From NCBI GenBank assembly GCA_037045435.1, contig JBAOID010000018.1, forward strand, positions 248,001-312,000: DNA of 64,000 nucleotides. The letters run 5' to 3'. Position numbers and translations under genes: made by a program. This document shows positions 36,114 through 46,486 of the stretch, piece after piece. Every line of letters starts with the position of its first letter. The stretch's first letter is position 1. The notes under the pieces are model-generated. The model saw only the letters and a list, made by a program, of their open reading frames with translations. It was not told where the DNA came from and did no database searches. Origin of the DNA: CBDUEF01 sp018063485. GTDB taxonomy: Bacteria; Pseudomonadota; Alphaproteobacteria; Rhodobacterales; Rhodobacteraceae.

Positions 36114-37458
36114 ATGACCACGCATTATTGCGACCGCCGCAAGATTGATCCCACGCGCGGCGCACTTCTGGGCGATGGCACCCTCAACGACAATGACCGC
36201 GTGGAAATCGGCCCGACCCAACTTGCCTTTGGCGAATGGGCGCCAGGCAGGCCTGGCCCTGCCCAACCTCGAGCGGATGCGCGAATTCCGCTGGAAGCGT
36301 CTGGTCAAAGGCGTGATGGATCGCGGCTATGGCGGCATCTTGCTGTTTGATCCGCTCAACATCCGCTATGCCACCGACAGCACCAATATGCAGCTTTGGA
36401 ACACCCACAACGCCTTTCGCGCCTGCCTGATCTGCGCCGATGGCTATATGGTGGTGTGGGATTACAAACAGGCGATGTTTCTGTCTCGTTTCAACCACTT
36501 GGTCAAAGAGCAACGCACCGGGGCCGATCTGTTCTATTTCGACCGGGGCGACAAGCTGGATATCGCCGCGGACCGCTTTTCCAACGAGCTCCGCATCCTT
36601 GTCGCCGAACATGCCGGCGGCAACATGCGCCTTGGCGTTGACAAAATAATGCTGCACGGGCTTCGCGCCTTGGAGGCGCAGGGGTTCGATGTGATCCCCG
36701 GCGAGGAACTGACGGAAAAGGTTCGCGCCATCAAGGGCCCGGATGAGATCGACGCCATGCGCTGCGCCCATCACGCCTGTGAAACCGCGATTGCCGAAAT
36801 GGAACAAGCCGCCCGCGCCGGGGTACCGCAGGGCAATATGTCCGAGGATGATATCTGGGCCGTATTGCACGCCCAAAACATCCGGCGCGGTGGTGAATGG
36901 ATCGAAACCCGGCTGCTGTCATCGGGTCCGCGCACCAATCCGTGGTTTCAGGAATGTGGCCCGCGCATCGTGCAAAACAACGAGATCGTGGCTTTTGACA
37001 CCGATTTGATCGGCAGTTACGGCATCTGCATCGACATCAGCCGAAGCTGGTGGATCGGTAATGCAAAACCGCGCGCCGACATGATCGAAACCATGAAGAT
37101 TGCGCGAGAACATATTGATCACAATATGAACATGCTCAAACCCGGCGTGATGATCAACGAGCTCTCCCGCAACGGCCATCGCCTCCCCGCCCATATGCAG
37201 GCGCAGAAATACGGCTGCATGATGCATGGCGTGGGCCTATGCGATGAATGGCCGCTGGTCGCCTATCCCGATGCGATGGTCGAGGGCGCTTTCGATTACC
37301 CGATCGAGGCGGGGATGGTTCTTTGCGTCGAGGTTCTGGCATCTCCCGAGGGCGGTGATTTCTCGATAAAACTGGAAGAACAGGTGCTTGTCACCGAAAC
37401 CGGGTATGAGAACCTCACAAAATATCCGTTCGATGCCGCCTTGATGGGCGAAGCATAG
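36114..37458 (+). CDS. dddP: DMSP lyase DddP (M24 fold), frame broken by one extra base
   Basis: Cleaves dimethylsulfoniopropionate to dimethyl sulfide and acrylate. Start 36114 (MTTHYCDRRKIDPTRGA, GGAG upstream). An extra C near 36243 interrupts EWAQAGLALPNLERMREF; correction gives about 447 aa, the DddP length. Diagnostic stretches: ATDSTNMQLWNTHNAFRA, SSGPRTNPWFQECGPRI, metal ligands in AFDTDLIGSYGICIDISRSW, the histidine of MHGVGLCDEWPLVAYPD, and the glutamates of LCVEVLASPEGGDFSIKLEE. It differs from M24 peptidases in being a lyase. No acrylate or DMSP-uptake genes are adjacent. Confidence 0.9.
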
Positions 37459-37535
37459 CCGCCTGCTGGCTTGCACCTTCAATCCCCACGGTCTAAGGCG
37501 TTCTGGCCCGCCCAGCCACACCGAAAGGCCGCCAA

Positions 37536-38840
37536 ATGATCCCGCGTTATTCCCGCCCCGAAATGGTTGCCATCTGGTCACCCGAGACGAAATTCCGGAT
37601 CTGGTATGAGATCGAGGCCCACGCCTGCGATGCACAAGCGGCGCTAGGCGTGATCCCACGCGCCAATGCCGAAGCGGTCTGGCGTGCAAAGGACGCCACT
37701 TTTGATGTGGCCCGTATTGATGAAATCGAAGCCGTGACCAAACACGATGTCATCGCTTTTCTCACCCATCTGGCCGAACATATCGGCGCCGATGACGCGC
37801 GCTTCGTGCATCAGGGCATGACCAGCAGCGATGTTCTTGACACCACGTTCAATCTGCAACTCGTCCGCGCCACCGATCTGCTGCTTGCAGGCCTCGACCG
37901 CGTTCTTGCCGCCCTGAAAACCCGCGCCTTCGAGCATAAAGATACCATCCGTATCGGGCGCTAGCCACGGTATCCACGCCGAACCCACCACCATGGGCCT
38001 GACCTTCGCGCGTTTTTACGCCGAAATGCATCGGGGCCGCGCCCGCCTGACCGCCGCCCGCGCGGAAATTGCCACCGGGGCGATTTCCGGTGCCGTCGGC
38101 ACATTCGCCAATATTGATCCGGCGGTCGAAGAGCATGTATGTAAAATGCTTGGCCTGACGCCCGAGCCGATCTCCACCCAAGTCATCCCCCGCGACCGCC
38201 ACGCGATGTATTTCGCCACCCTTGGTGTGCTCGCCTCTTCCATAGAAAACATCGCCATCGAGATCCGCCACATGCAGCGCACCGAAGTGCTCGAGGCCGA
38301 GGAATTCTTCTCTCCCGGCCAAAAAGGCTCGTCCGCCATGCCGCACAAACGCAACCCGGTGTTGTCGGAAAACCTCACTGGCCTTGCGCGTCTGGTGCGG
38401 ATGTCGGTGATCCCGGCGCTGGAAAACGTCGCCCTTTGGCATGAGCGTGACATCTCCCATTCATCGGTAGAGCGCGCCATCGGCCCCGACACCACCGTAA
38501 CACTGGACTTCGCCTTGCACCGGCTTGCCGGTCTGGTTGAAAAACTGGTGATCTACCCCGATAACATGCTGGCCAACATGAACAAATTCCGCGGTCTTGT
38601 GATGAGCCAGCGCGTACTTTTGGCCCTTACCCAAGCTGGCGTCTCGCGTGAAGACAGCTACCGCCTGGTGCAGCGCAACGCGATGAGAAGTCTGGGAAAA
38701 GGGTGCCGACTTCAAAACCGAACTTCTGGCCGATGCCGAAGTTGCCGCCGCACTGAACTCCGGCCCAGATCGAAGAGAAATTCGACACCGGCTACCACAC
38801 CAAACACGTCGATACGATTTTCAAACGGGTTTTCGGCTAG
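37536..38840 (+). CDS. purB: Adenylosuccinate lyase, frame broken by three extra bases
   Basis: Acts twice in purine synthesis (SAICAR to AICAR; adenylosuccinate to AMP). Begins MIPRYSRPEMVAIWSPETKF and has MTSSDVLDTTFNLQLV and the fumarase/ASL signature GSSAMPHKRNPVLSENL. Single extra bases at about 37962 (CGC-TAG for CGC-AGC), 38687 and 38756 break the frame. Removing them gives 433 aa ending VDTIFKRVFG at 38840, the normal length. Three breaks in an essential gene argue for error in the sequence. Confidence 0.92.
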
Positions 38841-38901
38841 GCTGTTCAACTCCGGTTAACCGCGGCCTGCCATTCTGACCCTATCAGAATCAGGGGGCAG
38901 A

Positions 38902-39966
38902 ATGGCCAATCAACCCGTCGCTTTGGCGCGTATCACTCCGGCGCAACGCTTCGCGCCCGCCCCGACACCGAACCTCAGCCCACGTGAAAAGGCGGCTGTC
39001 ATCGTTCGGTTCTTGCTGGCCGAAGGCTCGTCCTTGCCGCTGGAAAAACTGCCCGAATCCATGCAGACGGCCCTCACCGAACAGATGGGCCAGATGCGGC
39101 TGGTGGATCGGCGTACACTCGGGCTGGTGGTTGAAGAGTTTCTGTCGGAGCTCGATCAGGTTGGCCTGTTTTTTCCCGGCGGGATCGAGGGCGCGCTTTC
39201 AATGATGGATGGCCATATATCCCCCAGTGCCGCCAGCCGGTTGCGCCGAATGGCTGGTGCCTCGGGCAAGACCGACCCTTGGGAAAGGTTGACCACCATG
39301 CCGATCACCCAGCTTTTGAAAATCGTCGATGAGGAAAGCGTTGAAATTGCCGCCGTCATGCTGTCGAAATTGCCGGTCGCCAAATCGGCCGAGATCTTGG
39401 GCAAACTAAGCGGCGAACGCGCGCGCCGGGTTGCCTATGCCGTGTCGATGACCGGAAATGTCGATCCCGCCACCGTGCAACGCATCGGCAAGTCCTTGGC
39501 AAGCCAACTTGATTCCCAACCCCTGCGCGCGTTTGAGGCCAGTCCGGTTGATCGGGTTGGTGCCATTTTGAACATCTCGGGCAGCCAGACCCGTGAAGAT
39601 GTGCTCAAGGGGCTTGAGGCCGCCGATGCCGGTTTCGCCGAACAGGTGCGCCGCGCGATTTTCACCTTTGTCCACCTGCCCCACCGTTTGCCGCCGCGAG
39701 ATGTGCCCAAGGTCATTCGTATCCTGGATCAGTCGGTGCTGATCACCGCGCTTGCCGCCGCTCAGTCGCAGCCCGATCTGGAACTTGCCGCTGAATTCCT
39801 TTTGGCGAACATGTCGCAACGCATGGCACAGGGGCTGCGTGAAGAAATACTCGGGCGCGGCAAGATCAAGGACAAGGATGCGGATGAAGCGATGGGTGCT
39901 GTGATCACTGCCATCCGTCAACTGCAAGCCTCGGGAGAAATCACTCTGATCACCGATGAGGACTAA
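38902..39966 (+). CDS. fliG: FliG-like flagellar motor switch protein
   Basis: 354 aa. REKAAVIVRFLLAEGS at the N-terminus, the middle armadillo-like region (LKIVDEESVEIAAVMLSKLP, KSAEILGKLSGERARRVAYA) and the C-terminal domain (RDVPKVIRILDQSVLITALA, LLANMSQRMAQGLREEI) match FliG, which couples the rotor to the stator. No other flagellar gene is within the window; the gene lies between purB and a lipid A gene. Either the flagellar genes are scattered or this is an orphan paralogue. GGGGGCAG lies before the start. Confidence 0.85.
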   Translation: MANQPVALARITPAQRFAPAPTPNLSPREKAAVIVRFLLAEGSSLPLEKLPESMQTALTEQMGQMRLVDRRTLGLVVEEFLSELDQVGLFFPGGIEGALSMMDGHISPSAASRLRRMAGASGKTDPWERLTTMPITQLLKIVDEESVEIAAVMLSKLPVAKSAEILGKLSGERARRVAYAVSMTGNVDPATVQRIGKSLASQLDSQPLRAFEASPVDRVGAILNISGSQTREDVLKGLEAADAGFAEQVRRAIFTFVHLPHRLPPRDVPKVIRILDQSVLITALAAAQSQPDLELAAEFLLANMSQRMAQGLREEILGRGKIKDKDADEAMGAVITAIRQLQASGEITLITDED

Positions 39967-40154
39967 CCCATCCGCGCCGGGTCACTCCGGTCATCAAACC
40001 CTGAAACTACCCATTGTCCGGCTCAAAGGGCCAATGCCGGGTTGCCCTGTGGCCCCAACGCATTCCGGCACCACATCCGGGCCTGCACCTTGCTTGTGAT
40101 CGTATGCACGGCAGTCTATGTCTGGCGGTGCTGCGCCCCAGTTACCGGATTTTG

Positions 40155-41025
40155 ATGACCGACCGCTCCGCCTTTCAGCCCATTGCCTTTGCGCAAAACC
40201 TGGTGTTGCGCGGGTTTATGGGTGCCTTGTTGTTCATCCCCTACCACTGGCGAGTGCCATTGGGGGGCTGGTTCGTCTCAAGAGCGCTGGCCCCGATAGC
40301 GGGCTGGCGGGATCGTGTGCGCAAAAATCTGGCGCTGATCCTGCCCGATCTGCCGCAGTCCGAAGTCGAGCGGCTCGCCCGCGCCGTGCCAGATGCCGCT
40401 GGCCGCACCCTGATTGAGGTGAACTCGGGTGCCGAGTTCAAGGCCCATGTCGCCAATTGCCCGATCAAGGGCGCGGGGCTAACCGACATTCTGGCAGCCC
40501 GCGCCCGTGGCCAGGGCGTCATTCTGGTCTCAGGGCATTTTGGCAATTACGATGTGATGCGCGCGGTTCTGTCGGCCAAGGGCTATCCGGTAGCTGCCTT
40601 TTACAAACCGTTCTCCAATCCCTATTTCAATACGTATTATGTGCGGATGATCGAGATCTGTCGGCGCGCCGATCTTTGCCCAAACCCGCAGCGGCATGGC
40701 TGCAATGGTGCGGCATCTGCGGGCAGGTGGCATGATGGGGATTTTGATTGACCAGCACAGCGAGCATGGCGCTGCGCTCAGCTTCTTTGGCCATCGCGCC
40801 CTGACTGGCCTTTCGGCTGCCGAAATGGCCCTGAAATACAACTGCCTGCTGATACCTGTCTATGGCCTGCGGCTGCCAGATGGCCTGAACTTTGAATTGA
40901 TCGTCGAAGACCCGGTGCCGCATTCCACGCCGCAAATCATGACTCAGGCGTTGAATGACAGCCTTGAAACCATCGCGCGCCCGCATCTTGATCAGTATTT
41001 TCTGATTCACCGACGCTGGAAATAG
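40155..41025 (+). CDS. Lipid A late acyltransferase (LpxL/HtrB family), frame broken by one extra base
   Basis: An inner-membrane lysophospholipid-like acyltransferase that adds a secondary acyl chain to lipid A. The catalytic HX4D motif is in SGHFGNYD. The N-terminal frame from MTDRSAFQPIAFAQN ends wrongly after RRADL. Skipping one base near 40673 continues FAQTRSGMAAMVRHLRAGGM to PHLDQYFLIHRRWK, about 289 aa in all. The span is 3n+1. It stops 1 nt before the convergent DUF1223 gene. Confidence 0.88.
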
Positions 41026-41724
41026 CTATTTCAGGCGCGCCGCCGCGACAATCGCCCCCGGACCTTCGGCCTGGATGATCACAACCACCCCATCCTCACC
41101 CGGCACCGGGATGTTCATCTGCAACGGCACGTCACCGGCCCATTCCCCAATCGCGGTCCATGAAATCACGATATTGTGATAGGCCAGGTTCAACCCCTCA
41201 TTCTCGCCCCGCTCGATCGCGACATCCTGACGGGCGCGATAACGCACCAATTGCACCATCATCTCTTCGGGAAGGCCCGCCTGAGGTGCGGCGAAAATCT
41301 CCACCGCACCATCGCGCCGCGTCAAGGTCAATCCAACCCGGTTGCTGTCATCTTGCGAGGCGCGGATCGCCTCGGCCACGGCTTTGGGTTGATTGCCCTC
41401 CACCCGCAGCGCACCATCCACAATCATCTGCGGTGTGTAGATCATCTTTTCGCCCGCGGCATGGGCATAGGCTTTTTGCCGGGCGGTGAAACTCGGATTG
41501 CCAAATGTATCCGCCCAGCCGATATAGTCCCAATAGTCGACATGCAGTGCCAAAGGGATCACCCCGGCCATCGCCGACAGATCGGCCAGAAAAGCATCGG
41601 CTGGCGGGCAAGAAGAACAGCCTTGCGACGTGTAAAGTTCAACCACCACTCCGGATTCGCTGTCGGCCATCATGGGCGCGGTCAAACACAGCCAAATTCC
41701 ACAGGCGCTGGCGAACTGTCGCAT
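41026..41724 (-). CDS. DUF1223 thioredoxin-fold exported protein
   Basis: 232 aa with a probable signal peptide (~20 residues, ends MMA). The domain starts VVELYTSQGCSSCPPADAFL, a thioredoxin-like strand and a CSSC pair in the position of the active site. WDYIGWADTFGNPSFTARQ and YTPQMIVDGALRVEG are typical of DUF1223. Function is unknown; a periplasmic thiol role is plausible from the CxxC. Confidence 0.85.
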   Translation of the reverse strand: MRQFASACGIWLCLTAPMMADSESGVVVELYTSQGCSSCPPADAFLADLSAMAGVIPLALHVDYWDYIGWADTFGNPSFTARQKAYAHAAGEKMIYTPQMIVDGALRVEGNQPKAVAEAIRASQDDSNRVGLTLTRRDGAVEIFAAPQAGLPEEMMVQLVRYRARQDVAIERGENEGLNLAYHNIVISWTAIGEWAGDVPLQMNIPVPGEDGVVVIIQAEGPGAIVAAARLK

Positions 41725-41986
41725 TGTTGATATCCTGATCCGATGGTCAAGGTTACTTCTACCCAGCCGACATTGGCAGGGCCAATCAAGGTTTTGCGAG
41801 GCTCTGTGTCAATCTTCACACGCGCCTTGACCGGATCTCGCTTTATCTGTCCCATCAAGGCTGAAATCAGGACTGGTATTTCGGCATACAATTGCATACA
41901 ATAGCCACATACCCCAGACCTTTCGCTTGCGAAGCCCCTGCCCTTGCGGCAAGAACATCGCAACCCGTCAATCGCAGGAGGCCATG

Positions 41987-44758
41987 ATGACCGTCACCGT
42001 TGGACACGACAGCAGCAAAACCCGCAAGACCCTGACCGCTGGTGGTCAGACAGTTTCCTACTACTCGATCCCCGCCGCCGAAGCCGCAGGTCTTGGAGAA
42101 TTCTCCCGCCTTCCCGCCGCCTTGAAGGTGGTGCTGGAAAACATGCTGCGGTTTGAGGATGGCAAGACAGTCTCGGTCGATGATATCCGCGCCTTTTCCG
42201 ATTGGGGCAAGCAGGCGGGCAAGAACCCGATCGAGATCGCCTATCGCCCGGCCCGCGTCTTGATGCAGGATTTTACTGGCGTGCCCGCCGTGGTTGACCT
42301 CGCCGCGATGCGTGACGGCATCAAGGGACTTGGCGGCAATGCCCAAGCCATCAACCCGCTCGCCCCCGTTGATCTGGTCATCGACCATTCGGTGATGATC
42401 GACGAATTCGGCACCCCGCGCGCCTTCCAGGCCAATGTGGACCGCGAATATGAGCGCAACATGGAGCGTTATGTATTCCTGAAATGGGGTCAGAGCGCCT
42501 TTGACAATTTCCGCGTCGTGCCGCCCGGCACCGGCATCTGCCATCAGGTCAACCTGGAATATCTGGCGCAAACCGTCTGGACCGACAAGGACCAGAACGG
42601 TCATCCCGTCGCCTACCCCGACACTCTCGTCGGCACCGACAGCCATACCACCATGGTCAACGGCCTTGCTGTCTTGGGCTGGGGCGTCGGCGGGATCGAG
42701 GCCGAGGCGGCGATGCTGGGTCAGCCGGTTTCCATGTTGATCCCCGAAGTTGTCGGCTTCAAGCTGACCGGCGCGATGGTCGAAGGCACCACCGCCACCG
42801 ATCTGGTGCTGAAAGTCGTGCAAATGTTGCGCAAACATGGTGTGGTGGGCAAATTCGTCGAATTCTACGGTGACGGCCTTGACCGTCTGCCGCTTGCAGA
42901 CCGTGCCACCATCGCCAACATGGCCCCGGAATACGGTGCCACCTGCGGCTTCTTCCCGGTCGACGGTGAAACCATCCGCTACCTGCGCCAGACCGGCCGG
43001 GATGAGGACCGCATAGCCTTGGTCGAGGCCTATGCCCGCGCCAACGGCATGTGGCGCGACAGCAGCTATGCGCCGATCTACACCAGCACCCTCAGCCTTG
43101 ATATGTCCACCATCGTGCCCGCGATCTCGGGCCCGAAACGCCCGCAGGATTATCTCGCACTCGATAGTGCTGCGGCGGCCTTTGGCGAACACATCCGCAA
43201 CCTGCGCAACCTGCCAGATGTAGAGCCAACCAGGAAATCCAAAATGACCTCCGAGGGCGGCAACCCCGCACCCGAGCATGTTCCCGGCCATCCCGTAACG
43301 AACGGGCTGGCGTCGGCCGTGGTGAAAGGTGCCGATTACAAACTGCGCGACGGATCAATCGTGATTGCGTCAATCACCTCCTGCACCAACACCTCGAACC
43401 CCTATGTGATGATCGGGGCCGGGTTGGTGGCCCGCAAGGCACGCGCGCTTGGTCTGACCCGCAAGCCCTGGGTGAAAACCTCGCTGGCCCCCGGATCGCA
43501 GGTTGTGTCGGAATATCTGAACGCCGCCGGTCTGCAAGAAGACCTCGACGCCATCGGCTTCAACCTTGTCGGCTATGGCTGCACCACCTGCATCGGCAAC
43601 TCCGGTCCGCTGGATCCTGCAATTTCGGCGGCGATCAACGAAGGCGATCTGGTTGCCACCGCAGTGCTTTCAGGCAACCGCAACTTTGAAGGACGGATTT
43701 CGCCCGACGTGCGCGCCAACTATCTGGCCAGCCCGCCTTTGGTCGTCGCCTATGCGCTGGCTGGCGACATGAATGTCGATATCACCCGCGAACCGCTTGG
43801 CATGGGCACCAATGGCCCGGTCTATCTGCGCGATATCTGGCCCACCAACCAAGAGATTGCCGAGCTGGTCGAAGCGACTGTCACCCGCGCCGCATTTCTC
43901 AAGAAATATGCCGACGTCTTCAAGGGTGACGCCAAGTGGCAGGGCGTAAAGGTAACCGATTCGGAAACCTATGATTGGCCACCAACCTCGACCTATATCC
44001 AGAACCCGCCCTATTTTCAGGGCATGTCGAAAACCCCCGGCGTGATCCACAACATCACCGGTGCGCGGGTGCTGGCGCTTTTGGGTGATATGATCACCAC
44101 CGATCACATCAGCCCTGCCGGATCGTTCAAGGCCAGTTCTCCGGCGGGTAAATACCTCATCGAGCGGCAAGTTCCGGTGTCCGAGTTCAACTCCTACGGC
44201 TCGCGCAGGGGCAATCATGAGGTGATGATGCGTGGCACCTTTGCCAATATTCGCATCAAGAATGAGATGCTTGACGGCGTTGAGGGCGGCTATACCAAAG
44301 GCCCCGATGGCGTGCAGACCAGCATTTTTGATGCCGCAATGGCCTACAACGACGCGGGAACGCCCTTGGTGATCTTCGGCGGCATTGAATACGGCGCAGG
44401 TTCCAGCCGTGATTGGGCCGCCAAAGGCACCGCCCTTCTGGGGGTAAAAGCCGTGATCGCCGAGTCGTTTGAGCGCATCCACCGCTCCAACCTCGTTGGC
44501 ATGGGCGTGATCCCGTTCGAGTTCACTGGCGGCGATACCCGCAAGACTCTGGGCCTCAAGGGCGACGAAGTGATCAGCATCGAGGGCTTGGAGAGTGATC
44601 TGAAACCGCTCTCGGCCGTGCCCTGCCACATCACTTACGCGGATGGCAAAACCCGCACGATCCAGATCAAGTGCCGCATCGACACCGAAATCGAGATTGA
44701 ATACGTCGAACACGGCGGCGTGCTGCATTACGTGCTGCGCGACCTCGCCTCGCGCTGA
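41987..44758 (+). CDS. acnA: Aconitate hydratase A
   Basis: 923 aa. Isomerises citrate to isocitrate in the TCA cycle with a 4Fe-4S cluster. Cluster cysteines lie in ASITSCTNTSNPYV and GYGCTTCIGNSGPL. The substrate region VGTDSHTTMVNGLAVLGWGV and the swivel domain (GIEYGAGSSRDWAAKGTALL) are complete. The start at 41987 follows AGGAGG by 5-6 nt; ATG 41984 is also in frame. A single-gene unit with its own terminator. Confidence 0.97.
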   Translation: MTVTVGHDSSKTRKTLTAGGQTVSYYSIPAAEAAGLGEFSRLPAALKVVLENMLRFEDGKTVSVDDIRAFSDWGKQAGKNPIEIAYRPARVLMQDFTGVPAVVDLAAMRDGIKGLGGNAQAINPLAPVDLVIDHSVMIDEFGTPRAFQANVDREYERNMERYVFLKWGQSAFDNFRVVPPGTGICHQVNLEYLAQTVWTDKDQNGHPVAYPDTLVGTDSHTTMVNGLAVLGWGVGGIEAEAAMLGQPVSMLIPEVVGFKLTGAMVEGTTATDLVLKVVQMLRKHGVVGKFVEFYGDGLDRLPLADRATIANMAPEYGATCGFFPVDGETIRYLRQTGRDEDRIALVEAYARANGMWRDSSYAPIYTSTLSLDMSTIVPAISGPKRPQDYLALDSAAAAFGEHIRNLRNLPDVEPTRKSKMTSEGGNPAPEHVPGHPVTNGLASAVVKGADYKLRDGSIVIASITSCTNTSNPYVMIGAGLVARKARALGLTRKPWVKTSLAPGSQVVSEYLNAAGLQEDLDAIGFNLVGYGCTTCIGNSGPLDPAISAAINEGDLVATAVLSGNRNFEGRISPDVRANYLASPPLVVAYALAGDMNVDITREPLGMGTNGPVYLRDIWPTNQEIAELVEATVTRAAFLKKYADVFKGDAKWQGVKVTDSETYDWPPTSTYIQNPPYFQGMSKTPGVIHNITGARVLALLGDMITTDHISPAGSFKASSPAGKYLIERQVPVSEFNSYGSRRGNHEVMMRGTFANIRIKNEMLDGVEGGYTKGPDGVQTSIFDAAMAYNDAGTPLVIFGGIEYGAGSSRDWAAKGTALLGVKAVIAESFERIHRSNLVGMGVIPFEFTGGDTRKTLGLKGDEVISIEGLESDLKPLSAVPCHITYADGKTRTIQIKCRIDTEIEIEYVEHGGVLHYVLRDLASR

Positions 44759-44763
44759 ACAAA

Positions 44764-44793
44764 CCAAAGGCCCGGAGTGATCCGGGCCTTTGG
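44764..44793 (+). terminator. Intrinsic terminator after acnA
   Basis: Perfect 13-bp stem CCAAAGGCCCGGA/TCCGGGCCTTTGG with loop GTGA, 5 nt after the acnA stop, followed by TTCTCGTT. Confidence 0.85.
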
Positions 44794-44850
44794 TTCTCGT
44801 TAAGTTCTTGCAGTTATCCTATGGCAATCGCAACCCATAGGCCGCCTCAC

Positions 44851-44934
44851 ATGTCCCATCTCAAAGCCGCGACCCTCGCCCTGCCTTTAGGCGAAATGCT
44901 GATCGGCCTTGCTTTGCTGATCATGCTGATCTGA
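44851..44934 (+). CDS. Possible 27-residue membrane peptide
   Basis: ATG at 44851 opens 27 codons: MSHLKAATLALPLGEM, then a run of Leu/Ile/Met/Ala long enough for one membrane helix, and a TGA stop. No strong ribosome site is visible, and the peptide lies beyond the acnA terminator. It may be chance, or one of the many unannotated small membrane proteins. Confidence 0.25.
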   Translation: MSHLKAATLALPLGEMLIGLALLIMLI

Positions 44935-44935
44935 T

Positions 44936-45013
44936 ATCCTCATCGCTCAAATAATCCTCGGGGGAAGCGTTTGCATTTGCAAACGCCATGGGGGCAAACG
45001 AACCCCTGAAATT
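44936..45013. repeat. Hairpin repeat after ccmG
   Basis: On the minus strand: GGGGTTCGTTTGCCCCC, then the hairpin GCGTTTGCA-AA-TGCAAACGC, then CCCCCGAGGATTATTTGAG and CGATGAGG. It is the 3'-end repeat type frequent in Rhodobacteraceae and resembles those after fabD and der. It is in the position of the ccm operon terminator. Confidence 0.6.
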
Positions 45014-45032
45014 CATGCAAGAAATTCTGCCC

Positions 45033-45570
45033 CTATTGCCCAGCAAGCGCCTTGTCCAACTCAGGCCGGAAGCGGTTGATGTAATCATCCCCCACCATCG
45101 GCCCGATGAACCGAAACGCCACCGTGCCATCGCCGCGCAGAATAAATGTCTCGGGCGGGGCAGTTACCCCCCAATCCAAGCCGGGTTTTCCCCAAAGGAT
45201 CAAAAGCAATCGCCGCAAAAGGATTGCCATCCTCGGCCAGAAACGCTGTCGCATTCTCGGCCTTGTCCATCATATTGACACCAACCACCCGCACACCCTC
45301 GGCCTTCAGGGCCAGCAGCGTCGGGTTTTCGGCCCGGCAGGGCGGGCACCAACTGGCCCAGAAGTTCACCACCACCACATCGCCCCGGCGCAGATCGGCA
45401 TCGGTCAGGCCTGGTATCCCCGGCAAAGCCTTCGCCGCCGCCAAACCCGGCGCTTGATGACCGATGAACACCGAAGGCAAGTCATCCGAACCGTGTTGCA
45501 TGCCCACATAAAACATCACCGCCAGCCCCGCAAACAGCAGAGGCGGCAACAGCATCAATCCCTTACCCAT
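45033..45570 (-). CDS. ccmG: CcmG/DsbE thiol:disulfide oxidoreductase, frame broken by one extra base
   Basis: A membrane-anchored periplasmic thioredoxin that keeps apocytochrome c or CcmH reduced for haem attachment. One N-terminal membrane helix, then VVVNFWASWCPPCRAENPTL with the WCPPC active site. After KTRL one extra base near 45178 shifts the frame; the proper continuation is DWGVTAPPETFILRGDGTVA to LDKALAGQ at 45033. About 178 aa corrected. Its ATG overlaps the end of ccmD. Confidence 0.92.
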
Positions 45571-45715
45571 GATTTTTGCGTGCCTCCACATCGCGCAGCG
45601 CGCGTTTCACCACAGCGCTGCGCCACAGGGTCCAGATCACCACCGCAACAATGATCACCACTGTGGCCACATAACTCCCGGCCACCGCCCCGGCATATTT
45701 CCCCAAATCCGGCAT
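45563..45715 (-). CDS. ccmD: Haem exporter protein CcmD
   Basis: 50 aa: MPDLGKYAGAVAGSYVATVV, one membrane helix, then a basic tail (RRSAVVKRALRDVEARK-like). Helps release CcmE from CcmABCD. Position between ccmC and ccmG, with start TGATG-overlapping ccmC and end overlapping ccmG, is diagnostic even though the sequence is short. Confidence 0.88.
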   Translation of the reverse strand: MPDLGKYAGAVAGSYVATVVIIVAVVIWTLWRSAVVKRALRDVEARKNHG

Positions 45716-46446
45716 CACATCCCCCTTTCGCGTGCAATCAACGCAATCAGACGGCGCGACCGAATCTCGGTGCGGGTGCGCAGCAACACCAATGACACGA
45801 ACAACAACACGAACCCCGCGATACAGACCACAAGCGGCAGCCAATAGACATCCGAGACATGTTCTTTCTGGTCCAGCGACAGACTCGCGCCCTGATGCAG
45901 ACCCTGGTTCCAAAACAACACCGCATAGCGGCTGAGGAATGCGAAAACCGAGCCAACGATGCACAAGACAGAGGTCAGATCCGCCGCCGTATCGGGGTCT
46001 TCAACCGCATGCCACAGCGCAATATAGCCCATATAAAACAGAGCCAGGATCAGGAATGAAGTCAGACGAGGATCCCAGGCCCACCACGTCCCCCACATCG
46101 GCTGACCCCAGATCGCCCCGGTCACCAACCCGATCAGCGTGAACATCAAACCCACCGGAGCCGCCGCCTTGGCACTGAGCGCCGAAACATGATGCCGCCG
46201 GATCAACCAGATCAGCGAGGTCACCAGCATCATCATCCAGGCCGAAATCGCCATCATCGCCGACGGCACATGCAGATAGATGATTTTCACGGTCGAGCCA
46301 AAGCGGTCGGCGTCGGGGGTGAAGAAAAACCCCCAGACCAGCCCCGTGATCAGGCAAATTCCGGTCAACCCCAACACCCAAGGCAAAAGCAGCGCTGATG
46401 TCTGCATGAACCGCTTGGGGTTCGCATATTCCCAGATCGAAATCAC
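45715..46446 (-). CDS. ccmC: Haem exporter/handling protein CcmC
   Basis: 243 aa, six membrane helices. The haem-handling WWD domain is MWGTWWAWDPRLTSF, with conserved histidines in IYLHVPSAMMA and ALWHAVEDPDTAADL. It presents haem to CcmE in the periplasm. Part of the leftward ccmA-ccmB-ccmC-ccmD-ccmG operon. Confidence 0.95.
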   Translation of the reverse strand: MISIWEYANPKRFMQTSALLLPWVLGLTGICLITGLVWGFFFTPDADRFGSTVKIIYLHVPSAMMAISAWMMMLVTSLIWLIRRHHVSALSAKAAAPVGLMFTLIGLVTGAIWGQPMWGTWWAWDPRLTSFLILALFYMGYIALWHAVEDPDTAADLTSVLCIVGSVFAFLSRYAVLFWNQGLHQGASLSLDQKEHVSDVYWLPLVVCIAGFVLLFVSLVLLRTRTEIRSRRLIALIARERGM

Positions 46447-46486
46447 CCGTCACTCCCGAAGTTGCGGCACCCTATCACATTGCACC

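Noticed and set aside
44966..44990. Third copy of the IS66 mini-insert (TTTGCA hairpin after ccmG)
   Set aside because: It shares the hairpin core but lacks CCCTCTC and TGCCGGGCA; it fits the 3'-end repeat family better.
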